Shown one piece after another: positions 50,016 through 55,405 of a DNA stretch of 55,405 bases. The DNA lies in NCBI GenBank assembly GCA_026416295.1, contig JAOAFL010000138.1:1-55405 (forward strand), in the 5' to 3' direction. A program made the translations under genes and the position numbers. The stretch comes from Burkholderiales bacterium. GTDB taxonomy: Bacteria > Pseudomonadota > Gammaproteobacteria > Burkholderiales > SG8-39. Every line of letters starts with the position of its first letter. The stretch's first letter is position 1. Below the pieces are notes generated by a model, which had not been told where the DNA came from, made no database searches, and saw only the letters and a program-made list of their open reading frames with translations.

Positions 50016-51145
50016 TCAGCGGGGCGGCGCGACTCGCGCGCTGCGCGCTGATCGGTGCGCTCGGCCTTGCCGCCTGCGGGGAGCCGGAACAGAAGACGAC
50101 GATCGCGCAGCCGCGCATCGAGGGCCAGACCGTGGTCTTTGCGCCCGGAAGCCCGCAGATCGCCTCGCTCGCGCTCGCCCCGGTCGAGCCGCGGCGCGAG
50201 GCGGTACTGCGCTTTCCCGGGCGCCTCGTCTGGGACGAGGACCGTACGGTGCGCGTCTTCAGCCCGCTCGGCGGACGCGTCACCGCGATCGCGGTGCGCG
50301 CGGGCGATCGCGTGCGCGCCGGCGACACGCTCGCCGTCGTCGCCTCGCCCGAGCTCGGCGCGGCGCAGGCCGAGGCGCGCAAGGCCGCCGAAGACGAGGC
50401 GCTCGCGCGGCGCAACCTCGCGCGCATCGAGGAGCTGCACGCCGCGGGCGTCTCGCCGGCGAAAGATCTGCTCGCCGCGCGTGCCGAGGCCGCGCGCGCC
50501 GCCGCCGAGCACGAGCGCTCGCTCGCGCGCCTGCGCCTCTACGGCGCATCGGCGCGCGCGGTCGATCAGCGCTTTGCGCTCGCTGCGCCGATCGGCGGCG
50601 TCGTCGTCGAGCGAAACCTCAACCCCGGCCAGGAGCTGCGGCCCGAGGGACAGCCCGAGAAGGGCCTTTTCGTGATCTCCGACCCGAGCCGCCTCTGGTT
50701 CGTGCTCGACGTCGCCGAGGCCGACGTCGGGGCGGTGCGGGTCGGCGCGCAGGTCGCGCTGCGCGCGACGCTGCTCGGCGAGGAGGCGCTCCTCGGGCGC
50801 ATCGCCGCGATCGCCGATTTCGTCGATCCGCAGACGCGCACGGTCAAGGTGCGGGGGACGGTCGAAAACCCCGAGCGGCGCGCGAAAGCCGAGATGTTCG
50901 TCGCCGCCGAGCTGCGCGTTCCGGCCGCCGGCGGGTTCCTCGTGCCCTCGCGCGCGGTGTACCTGCGCGGCGAGCAGCACTACGTGTTCGTCGAGGCAGG
51001 CGAAGGCCGCTACGAGCGTCGCCGGGTGCGGCTCGGGCCATCGACGAACGGCCATCAGGTCGTGCTCGCGGGGCTCGCGCCCGGGGACCGCGTGGTGGTG
51101 GACGGCAACCTGCTCCTTGAGCGGCTGCTCGCGGCGAAGGACTGA
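50012..51145 (+). CDS. periplasmic adaptor lipoprotein (CzcB/CusB-like)
   Basis: 377 residues with GTG start overlapping the stop before it (GTGA). Lipobox LGLAAC puts the acylated Cys at residue 22. A barrel-sandwich lipoyl-like domain (GGRVTAIAVRAGDRVRAGDTL), a helical hairpin (EARKAAEDEALARRNLARIEEL) and beta-barrel follow. It links pump and channel. No metal-binding His or Met cluster is visible at the N-terminus. Confidence 0.9.
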   Translation: MISGAARLARCALIGALGLAACGEPEQKTTIAQPRIEGQTVVFAPGSPQIASLALAPVEPRREAVLRFPGRLVWDEDRTVRVFSPLGGRVTAIAVRAGDRVRAGDTLAVVASPELGAAQAEARKAAEDEALARRNLARIEELHAAGVSPAKDLLAARAEAARAAAEHERSLARLRLYGASARAVDQRFALAAPIGGVVVERNLNPGQELRPEGQPEKGLFVISDPSRLWFVLDVAEADVGAVRVGAQVALRATLLGEEALLGRIAAIADFVDPQTRTVKVRGTVENPERRAKAEMFVAAELRVPAAGGFLVPSRAVYLRGEQHYVFVEAGEGRYERRRVRLGPSTNGHQVVLAGLAPGDRVVVDGNLLLERLLAAKD

Positions 51146-51146
51146 G

Positions 51147-54100
51147 GTGATCAAGCGCATCGTCGCGTTCGCGCTCGACCAGCCGCTCTTCGTCGTGCTG
51201 GGCGTGATCCTTTTCGTCGGCGCCGGCATCGCGGCGTTCAGCCGCCTGCCGGTCGAGGCGTTTCCCGACGTCACCGACACGCAGGTGACGGTGATCTCGC
51301 TCTACCCCGGACGCGCCGCCGAGGAGGTGGAAAAGCAGGTGACGATCCCGCTCGAGGTCGCCCTCTCGGGGCTGCCGGGCGCGGTGCGCATGTTCGTGCA
51401 CACGCAGTTCGGGCTGTCGTTCCTGATCATCACCTTCGACGACGGCGTGAACGGCTATTTCGCCCGCCAGCAGGTCGTCGAACGGCTGCGCGAGGTGGAG
51501 CTGCCGCCGGGGGTGCATTCGGAGCTCGCGCCGTTTTCCACCGCGATCGGCGAGATCTACCGCTATCGCCTGCGCGGCCACGGGGTCGGGCCGCGCGAGC
51601 TGCGCACCTATCAGGACTGGGTGGTGCAGCGCAGCCTCAAGCAGGTGCCCGGGGTCGCCGACGTGGTGAGCCTCGGGGGCCTCGTCAAGCAGTACGAGGT
51701 GCGCCCGGACCTCGCGCGCATGCGCGACTACCGCATCACGCTCGCGCAGCTCGCGCAGGCGATCGAGCGCGGCAACCAGAACGCCGGCGGAAGCTACATC
51801 GAGCAGGGACGCCAGCAGTACCTCATCCGCGGGATCGGCCTCTTTCACGGCCCGGAGGACATCGCCCACGTCGTCGTCGCCGAGCGCGGCGGCACGCCGA
51901 TTCTCGTACGCGACATCGCGCGCGTCGAGGTCGGCGCGGTGCCGCGCCAGGGCGTCGCGGGCGAAGACGACGAGGACGACGTGGTGACCGGCGTGGTGCT
52001 GATGCGCCGCGGCGAGAACCCGTCGGACGTGCTCAAGCGCGTGCGCGAGCGGGTCGACAGCCTGAACCGCGGCGGGCTGCCGGCGGGCGTGAGGATCGAG
52101 CCGATCTACGACCGCACCTGGCTGATCGGCCGGACGCTGAAGACCGTGTTCACGAACCTTCTCGAGGGAGCCCTGCTCGTCTCGATCGTGCTGTGGCTCT
52201 TCCTCGGCAACTTCCGCGCTGCGGCGATCGTCGCGCTGACGATGCCGCTCGCGCTTCTGGCCACCTTCCTCGGGCTCACCTGGATCGGCATCCCGGCGAA
52301 CCTGCTCTCGCTCGGCGCGATGGACTTCGGGATCATCGTGGACGGCGCGGTGATCGTGGTCGAGAACGTGTTCCGCCGGCTCGCCGAGGCGAGCCACGGG
52401 CACAAGGTCCTTTCCGAGACCCGGCGCCGGCACCTCGTCCTCGACGCCGCGGTCGAGGTGGGGCGGCCGACCCTTTTTTCGATGCTGATCATCATCGCCG
52501 CGCACATCCCGATCTTCACGCTGACGCGCCACGAAGGCCGCATCTTCGCGCCGATGGCCTACTCGGTCGTCTCGGCGCTGGTCGGCGCGCTCGTGCTCTC
52601 GCTCACGCTCGTGCCGCTGCTCTGCGCCGTGCTGCTCAGGCGCAACCTGCCCGAACGCGAGAACGCCCTCGTGCTCGCGGCGCGGCGTGCCTACGCGCCG
52701 GCGCTGCGCTGGGCGCTCGCGCACCGGCGCACGGTGCTCGCGCTCGCGGTCGCGGCGCTCGCCGCGAGCCTCGCGCTCGTGCCGCGCCTCGGCACCGAGT
52801 TCCTGCCGGAACTGAACGAGGGCGCGGTATGGGTGAACGTCACCCTGCCCACCAGCGTCTCGGTATCCGAGGCGCAGGAAATGGCGGGCAAGATCCGCGC
52901 CGCGATCCGCCGGTTTCCCGAGGTCGCGCGGGTGAACTCGAAGGTCGGCCGCCCCGAGGACGGCACCGACCCGAAGCTCATCAACATGGCCGAGTTCCTC
53001 GTGGACCTGAAGCCCGAATCCGAATGGAAGCGCGGCGTGGACAAGGCGCGGCTGCTGCGCGAGATCGAGGCCGAGATCGTCAAGCTGCCGGGCGTCGCGC
53101 CGACGTTTTCGCAGCCGATCCGCGACAACGTGCTCGAGTCCATCTCGCAGATCGACGGGCAGATCGTGATCAAGGTGTTCGGCGAGGACCTCGAGACGCT
53201 GCGCGAACTCGCGCTCGCGGTGCTGCGCGAGGTGCAGGACGTGCCCGGGGTCGCGCGCGCGTTCGTGGACCGCCTGGGCGAGCTGCCGCAGATCCAGGTG
53301 CGGGTGGATCGCGCGCGCGCGGCGCGCTACGGGCTGAACGTCGCCGACATCCAGGACGTGATCGAGACCGCGCTCGGCGGCAAGCAGGTGACGCAGATCT
53401 GGGAGGGCGAGCAGCGCTTCGGCGTCGCGGTGCGGCTGGAGGAGACCGAACGCACGCTGACGCGCATCGAGGGGCTGCTCGTCGCGACCCCGACGGGCGC
53501 CTACGTGCCGCTGTCGGAGGTGGCGAGCTTTCGTACCGTCGGCGGGATGATGAACATCGCGCGCGAGAACGGCCGACGCGTGCTCGCCGTCGGCGTCTTC
53601 ATCCGCGGCCGCGACATGGGCGGGGTGGTCGCCGACATGCAGGCGCGCGTCGGCCGGCACGTGCCGCTGCCCGAGGGCTACACGATCACCTGGTCGGGCG
53701 AGTTCGAGAACCAGGAGCGCGCGATGGCGCGCCTGTCGGTGATCGTTCCGGTCTCGATCCTCGTCATCTTCCTGCTGCTCTTCGACGCGTTCAAGTCGTT
53801 CCGCAACGCGCTCCTCATCGTCGCGAACATTCCGTTCTCGGTGATCGGCGGCATCCTCGCCCTGTGGGCGACCGGGATCTATCTCTCGGTGTCGGCGGCG
53901 ATCGGCTTCATCGCGCTGTTCGGCCAGGCGGTGCTGAACGGCGTGGTGATGGTGTCGCTCTTCAACGAGCTGCGCAATCACGGCGCCTCGCCCGAGGAGG
54001 CGGTGCTGCAGGGCGCGCTCACGCGGCTGCGCACGGTGCTGATGACGGCGCTCCTTGCCTCGCTGGGACTGCTGCCGATGGCGCTTTCGACCGGCATCGG

Positions 54101-54239
54101 CGCCGAGACGCAGAAGCCGCTCGCGGTGGTGGTGATCGGCGGGCTCGTCTCGGCGACGCTGCTCGTGCTTTTCGTGCTGCCCGTGCTCTACGTGATGATG
54201 GCGGGCTGGCGCGGCCGGCGGCGCGCGCAGGCCGCATGA
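51147..54239 (+). CDS. heavy-metal RND efflux pump (CzcA/CusA family)
   Basis: 1030 residues, twelve predicted membrane spans with two large periplasmic loops. The proton-relay motif in TM4 is DFGIIVDGAVIVVEN with Asp393, Asp399 and Glu406, matching the divalent-cation type (CzcA Asp402/Asp408/Glu415) rather than CusA, which lacks the first Asp. GTG start one base after the adaptor stop. Likely exports Zn, Co, Cd or Ni; the metal cannot be fixed from sequence. The operon ends at the terminator at 54382. Confidence 0.92.
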   Translation: MIKRIVAFALDQPLFVVLGVILFVGAGIAAFSRLPVEAFPDVTDTQVTVISLYPGRAAEEVEKQVTIPLEVALSGLPGAVRMFVHTQFGLSFLIITFDDGVNGYFARQQVVERLREVELPPGVHSELAPFSTAIGEIYRYRLRGHGVGPRELRTYQDWVVQRSLKQVPGVADVVSLGGLVKQYEVRPDLARMRDYRITLAQLAQAIERGNQNAGGSYIEQGRQQYLIRGIGLFHGPEDIAHVVVAERGGTPILVRDIARVEVGAVPRQGVAGEDDEDDVVTGVVLMRRGENPSDVLKRVRERVDSLNRGGLPAGVRIEPIYDRTWLIGRTLKTVFTNLLEGALLVSIVLWLFLGNFRAAAIVALTMPLALLATFLGLTWIGIPANLLSLGAMDFGIIVDGAVIVVENVFRRLAEASHGHKVLSETRRRHLVLDAAVEVGRPTLFSMLIIIAAHIPIFTLTRHEGRIFAPMAYSVVSALVGALVLSLTLVPLLCAVLLRRNLPERENALVLAARRAYAPALRWALAHRRTVLALAVAALAASLALVPRLGTEFLPELNEGAVWVNVTLPTSVSVSEAQEMAGKIRAAIRRFPEVARVNSKVGRPEDGTDPKLINMAEFLVDLKPESEWKRGVDKARLLREIEAEIVKLPGVAPTFSQPIRDNVLESISQIDGQIVIKVFGEDLETLRELALAVLREVQDVPGVARAFVDRLGELPQIQVRVDRARAARYGLNVADIQDVIETALGGKQVTQIWEGEQRFGVAVRLEETERTLTRIEGLLVATPTGAYVPLSEVASFRTVGGMMNIARENGRRVLAVGVFIRGRDMGGVVADMQARVGRHVPLPEGYTITWSGEFENQERAMARLSVIVPVSILVIFLLLFDAFKSFRNALLIVANIPFSVIGGILALWATGIYLSVSAAIGFIALFGQAVLNGVVMVSLFNELRNHGASPEEAVLQGALTRLRTVLMTALLASLGLLPMALSTGIGAETQKPLAVVVIGGLVSATLLVLFVLPVLYVMMAGWRGRRRAQAA

Positions 54240-55405
54240 ACCGCGCGGCGAAAGCCCGCCGCAAGCCGCATGCAAGGCTCCCGACAGCCCGCCGAGGCAT
54301 GCTCGCGCCGGTCATGGCGCTCGTTCCCTGAGTTCTGCGAGCCGTTCGCCGGGTCCTTCCTCCGCCCGGCGGGCGCTCCCCGAGCCCGCGCTTGCGCGGG
54401 CTCTTTTTTTTCGTCGCCGCGCGCGCGGCAGGGGGCGACGGCGTCGAGCGCCGGCCGGTACGCGGCCGTGTCGAGACCGAGCAGGCCGGCGACGGTGTGA
54501 AACAGATGGTCGTGGCTGAGGGGCGTTGCGCGCCGCTCGCGCAGGCAGTCGAGGTCGACCGCGCGCGCCGAGGCGGCGCGCGGCGCAAGCCACAGGATCA
54601 TCGGCACGTGCGTCTGTTCGCGCGGCGCGATCGCGAGCGGCAGGCCGTGCAGGAACACGTTTCCCTCGCCGAGCGATTCGCCGTGGTCCGACACGTAGAG
54701 GAGCATCGGGTCGTAGTCCTCGCTCTGGCGCTCGAGCCAGGCGATCGTGCGCGCGAGCACGCGGTCGGTATAGACGATCGAGTTGTCGTAGGCGTTCACG
54801 ATCGCGGCGGTGTCGCAGCGCGCGAGCGCGTTCGTCGCGCACTCGGGCTGGAAAGGCTTCGCGTCCGCCGGCGAGCGGCGGAAATAGGCCGGACCGTGGC
54901 TGCCGATCTGGTGCAGCACGAGCAGCACGCCGCGCGCGCGCCGCTCGGGCGCGAGCGCGGCAAGGCGCGCCTGCAGCCCCTCGAGGAGCGCTTCGTCGAG
55001 GCACTCGCCGTCGGCGCACAGGTGCGCCGCGACCGGGCCGGCGCCGGGCGCCGGCTCGCGCGTGCTCGCGTGCGGGACGCGATCGCACACGCCTTTGCAG
55101 CCGGCCTGGTTGTCCACCCACAGCACCGCCAGCCCGGCGCGCTGCGCGAGGTCGAGCAGGTTCTCGTGTTCGCGCTCGCGCCGCGCGAACGCATCGCGTC
55201 CGAGGGGCGAGAACATGCAGGGCAGCGAGGCGGCGGTGCTCGTTGCGCAGGCGGTCACGTCGGAGAAGCTGACGACCGGCAGGCGCGCGAGCGCCGGGTT
55301 GGTGTTGCGCGCGTAGCCGTTCAGCGAAAAATGATCGGCGCGCGCGGTTTCGCCGACGACGAGCGCAAGCAGCGGCGGCCGCGCGCCGCGGGGCAGGGGG
55401 GCGAG
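54188..55405 (-). CDS. lipid A phosphoethanolamine transferase, EptA-like, N-terminus beyond the window
   Basis: Partial: 405 codons of the catalytic C-terminal domain. The open frame reaches the right edge, so the membrane domain lies outside. Visible: VVGETARADHFSLNGYARNTNP, the nucleophile region ACATSTAASLPCMFS (Thr), LHQIGSHGPAYF, and the zinc site YVSDHGESLGEGNVFLHG. It adds phosphoethanolamine to lipid A on the outer face of the inner membrane. After the expected end (near 54430) the frame runs on for about 75 low-similarity residues, crosses the terminator and overlaps the end of the pump gene by 52 bases, suggesting loss of the original stop. Confidence 0.88.
   Translation of the reverse strand, partial: LAPLPRGARPPLLALVVGETARADHFSLNGYARNTNPALARLPVVSFSDVTACATSTAASLPCMFSPLGRDAFARREREHENLLDLAQRAGLAVLWVDNQAGCKGVCDRVPHASTREPAPGAGPVAAHLCADGECLDEALLEGLQARLAALAPERRARGVLLVLHQIGSHGPAYFRRSPADAKPFQPECATNALARCDTAAIVNAYDNSIVYTDRVLARTIAWLERQSEDYDPMLLYVSDHGESLGEGNVFLHGLPLAIAPREQTHVPMILWLAPRAASARAVDLDCLRERRATPLSHDHLFHTVAGLLGLDTAAYRPALDAVAPCRARGDEKKEPAQARARGAPAGRRKDPANGSQNSGNERHDRREHASAGCREPCMRLAAGFRRAVHAACARRRPRQPAIIT
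54382..54411 (+). terminator. Rho-independent terminator of the czcCBA-type operon
   Basis: GAGCCCGCG (54382–54390) pairs with CGCGGGCTC (54395–54403) around CTTG, followed by eight T (54404–54411). It lies 143 bases past the pump stop codon and within the reading frame of the convergent transferase gene. Confidence 0.88.

Noticed and set aside
51147-54239. Copper/silver (CusA-type) pump
   Set aside because: The first Asp of the divalent motif (Asp393) is present; CusA-type monovalent pumps lack it.
50844-54275. Open frame of 1,143 codons on the minus strand opposite the metal pump
   Set aside because: Rich in Arg, His and Asp without motifs; the plus strand carries the pump.

Overview
The window looks like a chromosomal piece of a very GC-rich, free-living betaproteobacterium. 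This rests on gene families and order (hda–HAD–pcnB–folK–dgk–panC beside purM; darP/pmbA; an Rpf-type signalling locus), not on a marker gene, so the family is not assigned. Genes are densely packed, with many 4-base start/stop overlaps (ATGA, GTGA) and very short intergenic spaces. I see no insertion sequence, integrase, phage gene or CRISPR array.

Layout. 1–6348: tRNA-Leu(CAA), a stand-alone acyl carrier protein and a ketoacyl-ACP synthase, a terminator, then a complete diffusible-signal-factor (DSF) circuit: HD-GYP regulator RpfG, hybrid kinase RpfC and, convergent to them, synthase RpfF. 6553–9439: alpha/beta hydrolase, gamma-glutamyltransferase-like protein and a small orphan. 9436–13972 (minus): hda, HAD phosphatase, pcnB, folK, deoxynucleoside kinase, panC. 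14069–19813: purM, an EamA transporter, a small secreted coiled-coil protein and dnaE. 19743–24513: carbamate kinase plus three proteins resembling the AllFGH oxamate carbamoyltransferase, split into two divergent arms; the AllF-like gene carries a frameshift. 24425–26304: FAD-oxidase-like protein, acylphosphatase, pilin-like protein. 26317–35902: metG, mrp, dcd, an ornithine/lysine decarboxylase with a strong promoter and an upstream 19-residue ORF, folA, a degenerate AAA+/Fis-type regulator, thyA, a Ser/Thr-kinase relic and a PilZ-like protein. 35889–40743: esterase, mog, DUF3237, darP, pmbA, an exported methyltransferase-like protein, alaX. 40740–48585 (minus): a form II CO-dehydrogenase-like molybdenum hydroxylase operon (coxSLM, terminator, coxD, malonyl-CoA decarboxylase, coxE, coxG). 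48756–54239: a CzcCBA-type metal efflux system. 54188–55405: a lipid A phosphoethanolamine transferase running off the right edge.

How the genes work together. RpfF, RpfC and RpfG can make, sense and answer a DSF signal by degrading cyclic-di-GMP; the neighbouring ACP and synthase may supply acyl chains, and the PilZ-like protein could be a downstream c-di-GMP reader. The allantoin-type genes would yield carbamoyl phosphate and then ATP. The coxSLM proteins form a three-subunit molybdo-flavo-iron-sulfur hydroxylase; CoxD, CoxE and CoxG are its maturation factors, and the malonyl-CoA decarboxylase between them hints that its substrate is not CO.

Most worth a second look: the leader peptide ahead of the decarboxylase; the repeated placement of -10 boxes 6–11 bases from start codons (leaderless mRNAs); symmetric -10 boxes between divergent genes; palindromic stop tetranucleotides shared by convergent genes; the AllF frameshift in a GC-dinucleotide tract; and the kinase relic.
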